Source of the DNA: Oceanospirillales bacterium
GTDB lineage: Bacteria; Pseudomonadota; Gammaproteobacteria; Pseudomonadales; Balneatricaceae
Length of the DNA: 64,000 nucleotides
Reading direction: 5' to 3'
NCBI GenBank assembly: GCA_018223185.1
Contig: JAAEYW010000002.1
Location: 248,001-312,000 of the forward strand
The notes below the pieces were generated by a model. The model was not told the origin of the DNA, did not search any database, and saw nothing but the letters and a program-made list of their open reading frames with translations. The translations under genes were made by a program, and so were the position numbers. This document shows, piece after piece, positions 9,493 through 19,365 of this stretch. The first letter of the stretch is position 1, and each line of letters starts with the position of its first letter.

Positions 9493-11409
9493 TCAGTGTT
9501 CCAGATCTAACCGTTCGATCAGCTGTTCCAGTGTCAGATCACGTCCGACATATTTTCCACTCATCCGCAGGCAACCCTGCTGCGTTAGCCGGGTCATCTG
9601 ACCTGTAGTGCGAACCCCTTCCGCCATCACCTCCAGATCATGATCCCGCGCCATTGAGATCAGCGCCTCTACATCCCTGACATACCGGTCATTACGCATC
9701 TGCTGCTCAACCAGGTCGGCGTTCAGCAATAACATATCGGGAAACAGCTGAGGCGATAATCGCCCAAGTGAATGCTGCTGGGGATCCAGCAGGATCAGCA
9801 CACCACGTGCTTTAAGTTCTTCTATCTCATCAGGAAACAACTGCAGCTGAACGAAATTCAGAATAATCATCAGGCGCTGCGGCGGTATTCCGGCCTTAAC
9901 CATCTGTCGAATCAGATGTTCGATCACGTCCGCAGAAAACAGCTCTTCATCCTGTAATCTGATACAAAGATTATGAAACTGTTCAAAGCCACTCCAGAGC
10001 CTGATCATCGGCAACAGCTGGCGCTCCAGCTGCTGGTGATAATCCTGCAATAACCCATAACGGGACAGCTGAGGAATAAACTGCTCCGGAGACAGGATTC
10101 CCTGCTGCGGATGATTCAGCGTCAGCGAAACCTCTGCCGCAGCAAGATGATGCCCCTGCAGAGAGTAAACCGGATTGAACCTTAGCTGCAACCAGCCCTC
10201 TGACACCCCCTGACTAAGGGTATCCCGACTGAGCACCGTTCCGCTCCCCAGCGCAGCATCATAGAGGCGAAAGCCGTTATGACTATCCGGAGTACTCAGC
10301 ACCAGCCTGGCCCGGTCCAGCATCAGTTCAGCACTGATTCCGCCATTCTCTACCAGCACCCCCCCCATGGCGTAATCAAACAGTATCGCCTGGCCATCGA
10401 CATCGACCGGATCCTGAAGCAAAGTGGCCACCCGCTCAGCAAACTGCTCAAGGGTCATCTCATCGGGACACTCTTCCAGAATGAAAACAAAGTTATGCTG
10501 CTGATCGACCGCTAACAGATCGGTTTCCCGTACCTGAGCGCTGAGCCGGGCGGCAAGTGCAGTTATAAGCTGTCCGGAGTCCCCTTCACTCACGTCCAGA
10601 TGCAGCAAAATAAGGCCCCGCCCCCGGTGCCCCAGACTGTCCCTCAGAAGCTGCTGATTGAGCTGATCGAGCAGCATAGACTCATCCGGCAACCCCGTCA
10701 GGACATCATAGCTGGCATGACTATAACGGTTCTGATCACCATAGGAACTGCTGATATCGGAAAACTGAGCAACGAAGCCATCAATCTCTCCGCTTTCGTC
10801 CTGTTGCGCCATCAGGGAGTACCAGGCCGGATAACTATGACCATCTTTATGCCGGTTCCACAGCTCACCTTCCCAGAACCCTCTGTGCATAAGCTGTTGC
10901 CACAGATGATCGAACATTTCCGCAGAGATATCCCGGTTAGTAACAATGCCCGGCCCCTGGCCAACAACATCTTCAAAGGAGAAGCCGGTGATTTCTGAAA
11001 AACCGGGGTTTACCCGATAAATCCGGTTATCGCCATCCAGCAACATAACCGCCTGAGGGGTATAGTCAAACAAACCCTGTTCAGGATTCCGGGCAAGCAT
11101 CCGCCCCGCAGCCTGCCCCGTTCGCATGGCATTCACAATATAGAGCCCGGCGACCGGATTCCAGCAGATCTCCAGCTGCAACCAGAGGGTATGATCTTCA
11201 ACAAAAGGCTGCCAGGAGAGTGTCGCGGTGCCCTGAGAATGGGCCAGCATCATCCCATGACGCAACTCAAACAACACCTCGTCAGAATGTACCTTAGACA
11301 GTGGTACACCGCTCACTTCGCCCTGCCAGCCGAGCATGCCAAGATATTCCTGAGTAGCAAACTGATAACTCAGGTCTGGCAGGATGCAGGCATACATAGG
11401 CAGATGCAT
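9493..11409 (-). CDS. PAS protein with degenerate GGDEF and EAL domains
   Basis: A 638-residue soluble protein. An N-terminal PAS-like region (1-100) is followed by a clear PAS/PAC domain (about 115-225), a GGDEF-like fold starting at the typical YDVLTGLPDE, and an EAL-like fold. Both catalytic sites are lost. The GGDEF position reads DQQHNF. The EAL signature is replaced by EVSLTL, and the DDFGTG loop by LDPQQHS. It is probably a non-enzymatic c-di-GMP receptor or scaffold that senses through PAS. The start is well supported: GAGGAG lies five bases before the ATG. It begins 20 bp after ubiK and is probably cotranscribed with it. Confidence 0.85.
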   Translation of the reverse strand: MHLPMYACILPDLSYQFATQEYLGMLGWQGEVSGVPLSKVHSDEVLFELRHGMMLAHSQGTATLSWQPFVEDHTLWLQLEICWNPVAGLYIVNAMRTGQAAGRMLARNPEQGLFDYTPQAVMLLDGDNRIYRVNPGFSEITGFSFEDVVGQGPGIVTNRDISAEMFDHLWQQLMHRGFWEGELWNRHKDGHSYPAWYSLMAQQDESGEIDGFVAQFSDISSSYGDQNRYSHASYDVLTGLPDESMLLDQLNQQLLRDSLGHRGRGLILLHLDVSEGDSGQLITALAARLSAQVRETDLLAVDQQHNFVFILEECPDEMTLEQFAERVATLLQDPVDVDGQAILFDYAMGGVLVENGGISAELMLDRARLVLSTPDSHNGFRLYDAALGSGTVLSRDTLSQGVSEGWLQLRFNPVYSLQGHHLAAAEVSLTLNHPQQGILSPEQFIPQLSRYGLLQDYHQQLERQLLPMIRLWSGFEQFHNLCIRLQDEELFSADVIEHLIRQMVKAGIPPQRLMIILNFVQLQLFPDEIEELKARGVLILLDPQQHSLGRLSPQLFPDMLLLNADLVEQQMRNDRYVRDVEALISMARDHDLEVMAEGVRTTGQMTRLTQQGCLRMSGKYVGRDLTLEQLIERLDLEH

Positions 11410-11429
11410 AGGGTCTCCTCAGGCTGTAG

Positions 11430-11696
11430 CTAGGCTTTGTTAACGGTCTTATCGACCCTCTGTTCCAGACGCTCAATCTCTGACTGTAACTGCTCAAGTT
11501 TAGCGCGACTACGGGCCAGCACTGCACTCTGAGCATCAAATTCGTCCCGGGTGACCAGATCCATCCGTCTGAATGCGCTCTGTAATAGTGCACTGACCTG
11601 CTGCTGAACCTCAGATTCGGCAGAACTGTGCCGGGCCTGCTCAAATAACTGGCCGATCTGTTCGCTAATCCCTTCCAGTATTTTGTGGTTAATCAT
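11430..11696 (-). CDS. ubiK: Ubiquinone biosynthesis accessory factor UbiK
   Basis: An 88-residue protein of the YqiC/BMFP family. UbiK binds UbiJ and assists the soluble lipid-binding complex that makes ubiquinone under aerobic conditions. The N-terminal amphipathic helix (ILEGISEQIGQLFEQ), the central FRRMDLVTRDEFD motif and a C-terminal coiled coil (LEQLQSEIERLEQRV) match the family. It is divergent from glnK; in related genomes ubiK commonly sits next to glnK and yifB, which agrees with this layout. Confidence 0.9.
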   Translation of the reverse strand: MINHKILEGISEQIGQLFEQARHSSAESEVQQQVSALLQSAFRRMDLVTRDEFDAQSAVLARSRAKLEQLQSEIERLEQRVDKTVNKA

Positions 11697-11804
11697 ATCT
11701 CATCTGTCCAAATAATATCGGTTGATCATCATCAGTAAGACTATACCAATATCCGGACAATAACCCGACCTACATTTAACGGAAAACCTGCACACACCGA
11801 CAGA

Positions 11805-11838
11805 CGCACCAAAAAAGTGCCTGCACAACATTTGTGCA
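11805..11838 (+). promoter_or_regulatory. Two adjoining NtrC-type enhancer sites
   Basis: Two 17-bp dyads lie head to tail. One at 11805-11821 has the core GCAC-N7-GTGC; one at 11822-11838 is a perfect TGCAC-N7-GTGCA. Both match the NtrC consensus TGCAC-N7-GTGCA and sit about 135-150 bp upstream of the predicted sigma-54 start, a normal enhancer distance. Confidence 0.75.
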
Positions 11839-11938
11839 CCAGCGCCTCATCAAGAAAGCCTCAAAACTTTGCGTAAGATAATAAGAAAACAGTACTTAAT
11901 AACAATAACCATATGTTTTAAAACAAAAAAAGACTTTA

Positions 11939-11954
11939 TGGCATGTGCAGTGCT
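11939..11954 (+). promoter_or_regulatory. Sigma-54 promoter of glnK-amtB
   Basis: TGGCAT-N5-GTGCT keeps the essential GG at -24 and GC at -12 with correct spacing. One base of the consensus TTGC is changed. It lies 84 bp upstream of the glnK start and downstream of the NtrC sites. Confidence 0.75.
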
Positions 11955-12007
11955 TAGTATGGACCATACCGTTTATCGCTGCGCTGATAACCAGCGTAGC
12001 TCTTTAA

Positions 12008-12376
<369 letters not shown>

Positions 12377-12428
12377 AAACTGACTTACAACCTATAAAAG
12401 CTCTAAGCGTTTGCTTCAGGGGGAAGTG

Positions 12429-13688
12429 ATGGAAAATCAAATTTTTGAATTACAGTATGCAATGGACACCTTTTATTTTCTGGTGTGCGGTGCATTAGTT
12501 ATGTGGATGGCGGCTGGTTTCGCCATGTTGGAAGCGGGTCTGGTGCGTTCTAAGAACACCACGGAGATCCTGACTAAGAACGTCGCGCTGTTCTCAATTG
12601 CCTGCGTCATGTATATGGTCTGCGGTTATCACATTATGTACGGCGGCGACCTGTTCCTGAGCAGCATTGGCGACATCGATGTTGATCAGGTTCTGGCAGA
12701 CTCTGCAGAAGCCGGCTTTGATGGTGATTCTGTCTACTCTGGCGCTTCTGACTTCTTTTTCCAGGTGGTGTTCGTGGCTACCGCAATGTCTATCGTATCC
12801 GGTGCCGTTGCTGAGCGTATGAAACTGTGGGCTTTCCTGGCTTTCGCAGTTGTGATGACCGGCGTGATCTACCCTATGGAAGGCGCATGGACCTGGAACG
12901 GCGATGACGTTTTCGGTATGTACAATCTGGGCGACCTTGGGTTCTCTGACTTCGCCGGTTCAGGCATCGTACACATGGCGGGTGCCGCTGCTGCTCTGGC
13001 AGGTGTTCTGCTGCTGGGCGCACGTAAAGGCAAATATACCGCTAACGGTGTAAACGCTATTCCGGGTGCTAACCTGCCACTGGCAACGCTGGGTACCTTC
13101 ATCCTGTGGATGGGCTGGTTCGGCTTCAACGGCGGATCCGTACTGAAACTGGGTGATATTGCTAACGCTCACTCTGTTGCAATGGTATTCCTGAACACCA
13201 ATGCTGCAGCTGCAGGCGGTTCTATCGCGGCCCTGATTACAGCGCGCTTGCTATTCGGTAAAGCGGATCTGACAATGCTGCTTAACGGCGCCCTGGCAGG
13301 TCTGGTTGCTATCACTGCTGAGCCATCTACGCCAACTGCACTGCAGGCAACCCTGTTCGGCGCAATCGGCGGTGTACTGGTCGTATTTGCCATCATCACT
13401 CTGGATAAGCTGCGTATCGATGATCCTGTCGGTGCTATCTCTGTTCACGGCGTGTGTGGTCTGCTGGGCCTGATGCTGGTTCCTGTAACCAACAGTGACG
13501 TCAGCTTCAGCGGACAGCTGATCGGCGCTGCAACCATCTTTGTATGGGTCTTCGGAACCAGCCTGGTAGTATGGGCGATTCTGAAAGCGGTTATCGGTAT
13601 CCGGGTCAGCGAAGAGGAAGAGTATGAAGGTGTAGATATCGCTGAATGTGGTATGGAAGCTTACCCAGAGTTCACTTCTGGTAAGTAA
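12429..13688 (+). CDS. amtB: Ammonium transporter AmtB
   Basis: A 419-residue ammonium channel. The ATG at 12429 is chosen because AGGGGGAAG lies directly upstream; an in-frame TTG at 12411 would put that site inside the gene. The pore histidines are visible in GIVHMAGAAA and ISVHGVCG. The FFFQVVFVATA segment carries the gate phenylalanine, and WMGWFGFNGGS is also typical. No cleavable signal peptide precedes the first helix, unlike E. coli AmtB. It is followed by a terminator, then a second P-II gene. Confidence 0.95.
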   Translation: MENQIFELQYAMDTFYFLVCGALVMWMAAGFAMLEAGLVRSKNTTEILTKNVALFSIACVMYMVCGYHIMYGGDLFLSSIGDIDVDQVLADSAEAGFDGDSVYSGASDFFFQVVFVATAMSIVSGAVAERMKLWAFLAFAVVMTGVIYPMEGAWTWNGDDVFGMYNLGDLGFSDFAGSGIVHMAGAAAALAGVLLLGARKGKYTANGVNAIPGANLPLATLGTFILWMGWFGFNGGSVLKLGDIANAHSVAMVFLNTNAAAAGGSIAALITARLLFGKADLTMLLNGALAGLVAITAEPSTPTALQATLFGAIGGVLVVFAIITLDKLRIDDPVGAISVHGVCGLLGLMLVPVTNSDVSFSGQLIGAATIFVWVFGTSLVVWAILKAVIGIRVSEEEEYEGVDIAECGMEAYPEFTSGK

Positions 13689-13720
13689 TTCAACACACGA
13701 TATATAGATATATCTGCAAC

Positions 13721-13752
13721 AAGGGGAGCCTCGGCTCCCCTTCTGACGTTTT
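13721..13752 (+). terminator. Terminator after amtB
   Basis: The hairpin GGGGAGCC-T-CGGCTCCCC is followed by a T-rich run (TTCTGACGTTTT). It separates glnK-amtB from the second P-II gene, though read-through is possible because the T-run is broken. Confidence 0.65.
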
Positions 13753-13757
13753 ATTAA

Positions 13758-14198
<441 letters not shown>

Positions 14199-14220
14199 GC
14201 TACTGAATAATTTATTTTTT

Positions 14221-14250
14221 AAAGGCACCCTGCGGGTGCCTTTTTTTTTG
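14221..14250 (+). terminator. Terminator after second P-II gene
   Basis: The hairpin AAAGGCACCC-TGC-GGGTGCC is followed by nine T, a strong rho-independent terminator that isolates the nitrogen locus from the AST operon. Confidence 0.93.
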
Positions 14251-14339
14251 CCCAAAACGGGACAAATAGTGCTGTCCTATCTTTTCCAGAGTCTAAACTT
14301 AGAGATACGTTTTTCCAGCAGATAAGGATTATTGACAGT

Positions 14340-15554
14340 ATGATCAAGCGTAACACGTTCAATGAGGTAATGGTTCCCAACTATGCTCCAAGCCAGATTA
14401 TCCCGGTTCGGGGAGAGGGTTCACGGGTGTGGGATCAGTCAGGCAAAGAATATATCGACTTTGCTGGCGGTATCGCCGTTAACGCACTTGGACACTGCCA
14501 CCCGGAGCTGGTTAAAGTATTACAGGAGCAGAGTCAGAAACTCTGGCATCTCAGCAATGTCTGGACCAACGAGCCGGCAATCAGGCTGGCGCGGCAATTG
14601 TGCGATGCTACATTTGCTGAACAGGTCTTTTTTGCTAATTCCGGCGCAGAAGCCAATGAAGCCGCTCTGAAGCTGGCACGCAAATATGCCAAAGAGCATT
14701 CTGGCCGCGAAAAAACCGAAATTATCGCCTTTAATAACAGTTTTCATGGCCGTACACTGTTGACTGTTTCCGTGGGCGGTCAGCCCAAATATACCGAAGG
14801 CTTTGAGCCACTCCCGGGGGAAATCACTCACCTGCCCTATAATGATCTGGCCGCGTTTGAATACCACATTTCAGATCACACCTGCGCCGTAATAGTTGAA
14901 CCGATTCAGGGCGAAGGTGGCATTATTCCAGCTGAAGCGGTATTTCTTGAGGGCCTGAGAGCCCTCTGCAATAAGCATAATGCTCTACTGATTTTTGATG
15001 AGATACAGACCGGCATGGGTCGTACTGGCAACCTGTTCGCCTACCAGGGATATAACGTTACACCGGATATTCTGACCAGTGCCAAAGCACTGGGGTGCGG
15101 TTTTCCTATCGGCGCAATGCTGACGACTAAAAAAATAGCCGCGAGCTTTAGTTTCGGCAGCCATGGCAGCACTTTCGGCGGTAATCCGCTGGCCTGTGCG
15201 GTGGCATCAAAAGCACTGGAGCTGATCAATGACCCAACTCTTTTATCTGGAGTCAATCAGCGTCAGCGGATGTTTATCAGTAGCTTAAATATACTCAATG
15301 AGAAGATAGGTCTGTTCCGTGATATCCGTTCAGAAGGCCTTTTAATAGGCTGTGAACTGAAAGAAAAATGGCACGGTAAAGCAAGCGAACTGAAACTACT
15401 AGCGGAAAAACAGGGAATAATGGTTTTAACCGCCGGCCCGAATATTCTGAGATTAACCCCCTCGCTGGTTATACCGCCAAAAGAGATCAACCAAGGCCTG
15501 AAGCAGCTGACTGAGGCCATGCTAGCCCTGAAAATGGGTTTATCAGGTAGCTGA
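14340..15554 (+). CDS. astC: Succinylornithine/acetylornithine transaminase
   Basis: A 404-residue class III, PLP-dependent aminotransferase. In the AST pathway it moves the delta-amino group of succinylornithine to 2-oxoglutarate, giving succinylglutamate semialdehyde. The family motifs are clear: [46 protein letters not shown] and the PLP lysine in [14 protein letters not shown]. AstC and ArgD cannot be separated by sequence alone, but position as first gene of an ast operon favours AstC; it may also serve arginine synthesis. Its stop overlaps the next ATG by one base. Confidence 0.92.
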   Translation: MIKRNTFNEVMVPNYAPSQIIPVRGEGSRVWDQSGKEYIDFAGGIAVNALGHCHPELVKVLQEQSQKLWHLSNVWTNEPAIRLARQLCDATFAEQVFFANSGAEANEAALKLARKYAKEHSGREKTEIIAFNNSFHGRTLLTVSVGGQPKYTEGFEPLPGEITHLPYNDLAAFEYHISDHTCAVIVEPIQGEGGIIPAEAVFLEGLRALCNKHNALLIFDEIQTGMGRTGNLFAYQGYNVTPDILTSAKALGCGFPIGAMLTTKKIAASFSFGSHGSTFGGNPLACAVASKALELINDPTLLSGVNQRQRMFISSLNILNEKIGLFRDIRSEGLLIGCELKEKWHGKASELKLLAEKQGIMVLTAGPNILRLTPSLVIPPKEINQGLKQLTEAMLALKMGLSGS

Positions 15555-16780
15555 TGATGACCCGCCCGGTGAACTCCCTATCGACTCGGGAAAAGTCGCT
15601 TATAGAGTCTCTTATCAGGTTGTCTGAGATAAATTCCGGAAGCCTGAACAGTGTCGGGGTAAACCGGGTTGGGACGCTGCTAAGCCGATGGTTCTGCCAG
15701 AGCCTCAACTGCCAGCACCAGAGTATCAACTTGCCCCCTTACACCCTTTTCAACACGGATGGCAGCCGGAATATGCTGCCGTTAGGTAAACTTCACCTGC
15801 TGCGCCAACGTCCTGAAGCCCCGTTACAAGTTCTGCTAACCGGGCATCTGGATACGGTGTTTCCTGCCGACTCCGGTTTTCAACGCTGTCAGTGGCTGGA
15901 TAAAGAGCTTCTGCGGGGACCTGGAGTCTGCGATATGAAGGGTGGACTGCTGGTCATGCTGGAGGCCCTGAGCGCATTTGAAAAATCCCCTCTGGCGCAG
16001 CAAGTCGGCTGGACAGTGCTACTAAATCCCGACGAAGAGATTGGCTCCCCCGGATCTGCATCTATACTGGCTAATGAGGCAGAAAAACACGACCTGGGAC
16101 TGATTTATGAGCCGGCGCTGCCCAACGGCCAACTGGCCGGAGAGCGTAAAGGCAGCGGCAACTTTACCGCGATTATCGCTGGAGTCGCCGCTCATGCTGG
16201 CCGGGAACACCACCTGGGTCGCAATGCGATCTGTGCAATGGCCGAGTACATAACGGCACTTGATCAACTGAACGGCCAGCGCGACGGGGTCACCATTAAT
16301 GTCGGGGTCGTCGATGGCGGTGTAACCACAAACCAGGTGCCTGATCAGGCGCGTTGTCGCTTTAATATTCGCACCCGGATCCGTGCAGATGAACAGTGGT
16401 GCCAGCAACAGTTACAGGTTCTCGGGCAGCGGATCAACAACAAAGAGGGGATTTCGCTGAATCTGCACGGCGGTTTTGGCCGCTCCCCGAAGCTGCTGGA
16501 CCCGGCCCACCTGGCACTGTTCCAGCTGGTTACAGAGTGTTCAGAAGAGCTTGGGGTGCCTCTCTCATGGGAGCCGACAGGAGGCTGCTGTGATGGTAAT
16601 AATCTGTCGGCAGCAGGACTGCCCAATGTTGATACCCTGGGCGTGTTGGGCGGCAATATTCACAGCAACAGGGAGTTTATCCGGCTTCCCAGCCTGGTTG
16701 AACGCGCCCGGCTGAGTACGCTGATACTGTTAAGACTGGCAGAACAGCCTGAGATCTGGCGCAGAGAACGAATGCAGTAA
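15554..16780 (+). CDS. M20 family metallohydrolase in the AST operon
   Basis: A 408-residue zinc hydrolase of the M20 family (ArgE, DapE and carboxypeptidase G2 relatives). The di-metal site is intact: GHLDTVF, the bridging Asp in GVCDMKGG, DEEIGS, the ligand in YEPA and the late His in GGNIHS. A dimerisation domain lies between about residues 190 and 310. The late GGCCDGNNLSAAGLPNVD motif is closest to the CPG2-like group. It is translationally coupled to astC and sits 56 bp before astA. The operon has no recognisable astE, so this enzyme may remove succinate from N-succinylglutamate. That is inference: DapE in the same family cleaves an N-succinyl amide. Confidence 0.85.
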   Translation: MMTRPVNSLSTREKSLIESLIRLSEINSGSLNSVGVNRVGTLLSRWFCQSLNCQHQSINLPPYTLFNTDGSRNMLPLGKLHLLRQRPEAPLQVLLTGHLDTVFPADSGFQRCQWLDKELLRGPGVCDMKGGLLVMLEALSAFEKSPLAQQVGWTVLLNPDEEIGSPGSASILANEAEKHDLGLIYEPALPNGQLAGERKGSGNFTAIIAGVAAHAGREHHLGRNAICAMAEYITALDQLNGQRDGVTINVGVVDGGVTTNQVPDQARCRFNIRTRIRADEQWCQQQLQVLGQRINNKEGISLNLHGGFGRSPKLLDPAHLALFQLVTECSEELGVPLSWEPTGGCCDGNNLSAAGLPNVDTLGVLGGNIHSNREFIRLPSLVERARLSTLILLRLAEQPEIWRRERMQ

Positions 16781-16836
16781 GCTGCCGCGGGCTGGAGAAT
16801 AAACCTCAATCCGGAATACAACAGAGGAGATTAGGG

Positions 16837-17871
16837 ATGAACGATATCAGTATAATTCGCCCAATCAGACTATCCGATCTGGATCGCCTCTGTGAACTAG
16901 CTATGGAAAGTGGTCCGGGGTTTACCTCCCTCCCCGGAAACAGAGAACTGCTTAAAGCCAAAATCCTAGCCTCTGAAGCCGCCTTCAGCCAGACCAGAGG
17001 GGACCCGCTCGGGTCCAGCTACCTGTTCGTTCTGCAAGCCTCACAGGCTAACAAAGTGATCGGCGTCTGCGGTATCGAGTCCTCAGTTGGCTTGCGGGAG
17101 CCGTTCTACCATTACCGGCTGGGAACGGTTGTTCATGCATCCCGGGAGCTGGGTGTCCATAACAGTTTTCAGACTCTCTACCTCTGCAATGACTATACCG
17201 GTTGTACCGAGGTCTGCACCCTGTATCTGGACCCGGAATACCGGTGCAACAATAACGGTAGCCTGCTGTCCCGCTGCCGTTTTCTGTTTCTGGCTCAATT
17301 CAAAGAGCGTTTCCCGGGCAAAGTGATTGCAGAGATGCGCGGTGTCAGTGATGCTCAGGGGAACTCCCCGTTCTGGAATGGGCTGGGGCGCCACTTCTTC
17401 AGTATGGAATTTTCTGAGGCGGATTACCTCACCGGAAGCGGCAACAAAGTGTTTATTGCTGAGCTGATGCCAAAACACTCAATCTATATACATCTGCTGC
17501 CAAAAGCGGCCCGACAAGTGATCGGGGAGGTTCATGAGCAAACAGTCCCCGCCCGCAAACTGCTGGAAAGTGAAGGGTTCCGCTATGAGAAATATATCGA
17601 TATTTTTGATGCGGGACCCACGCTCGCCTGTGAACTTAAAGATATCCGGGCCGTCAGAAAAAGCCGCTATGTGGACGTGCATATCGGCCCCTTTCAGCAG
17701 CATATCACCCCTTTCCTGATCAGCAATACATCATTGCAAAACTTCCGCTGCACAGTGGTAGAGACCGCGCCTTCCGAAGGCAGGATAACCCTGACAGCAG
17801 AGCTCGCACACCTGCTGCAGGTCAGTGAAGGTGACAGCGTAAGGGTTGTGCCCTTAAAGAACGGGAGCTAA
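16837..17871 (+). CDS. astA: Arginine N-succinyltransferase AstA
   Basis: A 344-residue enzyme that transfers succinyl from succinyl-CoA to the alpha-amino group of arginine, committing it to the AST pathway. The N-terminus IIRPIRLSDLDRLCELA and the motifs YRLGTVVHASRELGV, CTLYLDPEYR, RGVSDAQGNSPFWNGLGRHFF and LMPKHSIYIHLLP are family hallmarks. It is a single subunit type rather than the paired AruF/AruG of pseudomonads. AGGAG lies about eight bases before the ATG. astD starts three bases after its stop. Confidence 0.95.
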   Translation: MNDISIIRPIRLSDLDRLCELAMESGPGFTSLPGNRELLKAKILASEAAFSQTRGDPLGSSYLFVLQASQANKVIGVCGIESSVGLREPFYHYRLGTVVHASRELGVHNSFQTLYLCNDYTGCTEVCTLYLDPEYRCNNNGSLLSRCRFLFLAQFKERFPGKVIAEMRGVSDAQGNSPFWNGLGRHFFSMEFSEADYLTGSGNKVFIAELMPKHSIYIHLLPKAARQVIGEVHEQTVPARKLLESEGFRYEKYIDIFDAGPTLACELKDIRAVRKSRYVDVHIGPFQQHITPFLISNTSLQNFRCTVVETAPSEGRITLTAELAHLLQVSEGDSVRVVPLKNGS

Positions 17872-17874
17872 GCC

Positions 17875-19347
17875 ATGAAAGCACACGCATCTCTGTTTAT
17901 AAACGGCCACTGGATTCAGGGAAGGGGCGAAAATTTTAGCTCACTGAACCCGGGATCAGCCCAGCGGATATGGCAGGGTCATAGCGCCACAGAGTCACAG
18001 GTTGGTCAGGCAGTTGAGGTCGCGCGTAACGCATCAGGGCGCTGGTGTGACATGACACTGGAACAACGCCAGAGCTATATACTGCGCTTTACCGAGCTGC
18101 TGAAAGAGTATTCTGAACTGCTGGCCGATACCATCGGCCAGGAAACCGGCAAACCGCTCTGGGAAAGCCGCACCGAGATAACAGCGATGATCGGCAAAGC
18201 CGATATTTCTATCCGGGCGCATAAAGAGCGCTGTTCTACCCGGGTCGAGCACAGCCCTCAGGGCGATCTGGTGCTGCGACATAAACCTCACGGAGTAGTC
18301 GCGGTATTCGGCCCCTACAATTTCCCCATGCATCTGCCCAATGGCCATATCCTTCCCGCGCTGCTGGCTGGCAACACCGTGGTCTTTAAACCCAGCGAAC
18401 TGACGCCCCGCTGCGCTGAACTGATGCTACATCTTTGGCAAAAGGCAGAGTTGCCTGACGGAGTGCTGAATCTGGTTCAGGGCAACAGTGAAACCGGTAA
18501 AGCGCTCGCCTCACACCCGGATATTGACGGATTATTCTTCACTGGCAGCGCCATTACCGGCCAGTTACTGCATCGCCAGTTTGGCGGTCAGCCGGAAAAA
18601 ATTCTGGCACTGGAGATGGGAGGTAATAATCCCCTGGTGATCACTCAGGTACAAAACCTCAAAGCGGCACTTCACGATACGATTATCTCAACATTTATCA
18701 GCGCCGGTCAGCGTTGCACCTGCGCCCGCCGCCTGCTGGTGCCGGACTCCAGCTGGGGGGATCACTATACTGATCAGCTGGTACAGCTGTGCCGTAAAAT
18801 ACGTACCGGTGCCTACAACGAAACGCCGCAGCCGTTTATGGGCACCCTGATCAGCACACCGGCAGCGGACTCGATACTTACGGCTCAACAGCAACTGACT
18901 GAGGGCGGAGCCTCTGTACGCCTCGAAGCCCAGCCGCAAAACCGTGCAGGAACACTTTTGTCACCGGCAATTATCGATACCACCGCCGTAGAAGAACTGC
19001 CCGACCAGGAATATTTCGGGCCATTGTTACAGGTGATCCGCTATCGTAATTTTGATTCGGCTATTAGCATCGCTAACCAGACAAGATACGGTCTTTCTGC
19101 CGGACTGTTTAGTGATGACCGGGAACAATATGAACATTTTCAGCGCCATATCCGCGCCGGCATCATCAACTGGAACCGTCCCCTGACAGGTGCCAGCAGT
19201 GCGATGCCATTTGGCGGGTGTGGTATCAGCGGCAACCATCGTCCGTCGGCATATTACGCAGCAGATTACTGCGCCTACCCAGTGGCATCAATCGAAAGCA
19301 GCTCCCCCTGCCTGCCGGAAAAGCTCAGCCCGGGGCTGGAACTATAA
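17875..19347 (+). CDS. astD: Succinylglutamate-semialdehyde dehydrogenase AstD
   Basis: A 490-residue NAD-dependent aldehyde dehydrogenase that oxidises succinylglutamate semialdehyde to succinylglutamate. The general base is in LEMGGNNP and the nucleophilic Cys in SAGQRCTCARRL; FGPYNFPMHLPNGHI and KPSELTP are typical of AstD. It is coupled to astA (three-base gap) and is followed 18 bases later by astB. Confidence 0.95.
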   Translation: MKAHASLFINGHWIQGRGENFSSLNPGSAQRIWQGHSATESQVGQAVEVARNASGRWCDMTLEQRQSYILRFTELLKEYSELLADTIGQETGKPLWESRTEITAMIGKADISIRAHKERCSTRVEHSPQGDLVLRHKPHGVVAVFGPYNFPMHLPNGHILPALLAGNTVVFKPSELTPRCAELMLHLWQKAELPDGVLNLVQGNSETGKALASHPDIDGLFFTGSAITGQLLHRQFGGQPEKILALEMGGNNPLVITQVQNLKAALHDTIISTFISAGQRCTCARRLLVPDSSWGDHYTDQLVQLCRKIRTGAYNETPQPFMGTLISTPAADSILTAQQQLTEGGASVRLEAQPQNRAGTLLSPAIIDTTAVEELPDQEYFGPLLQVIRYRNFDSAISIANQTRYGLSAGLFSDDREQYEHFQRHIRAGIINWNRPLTGASSAMPFGGCGISGNHRPSAYYAADYCAYPVASIESSSPCLPEKLSPGLEL

Positions 19348-19365
19348 CAGGGTCACGGAGGCTTT

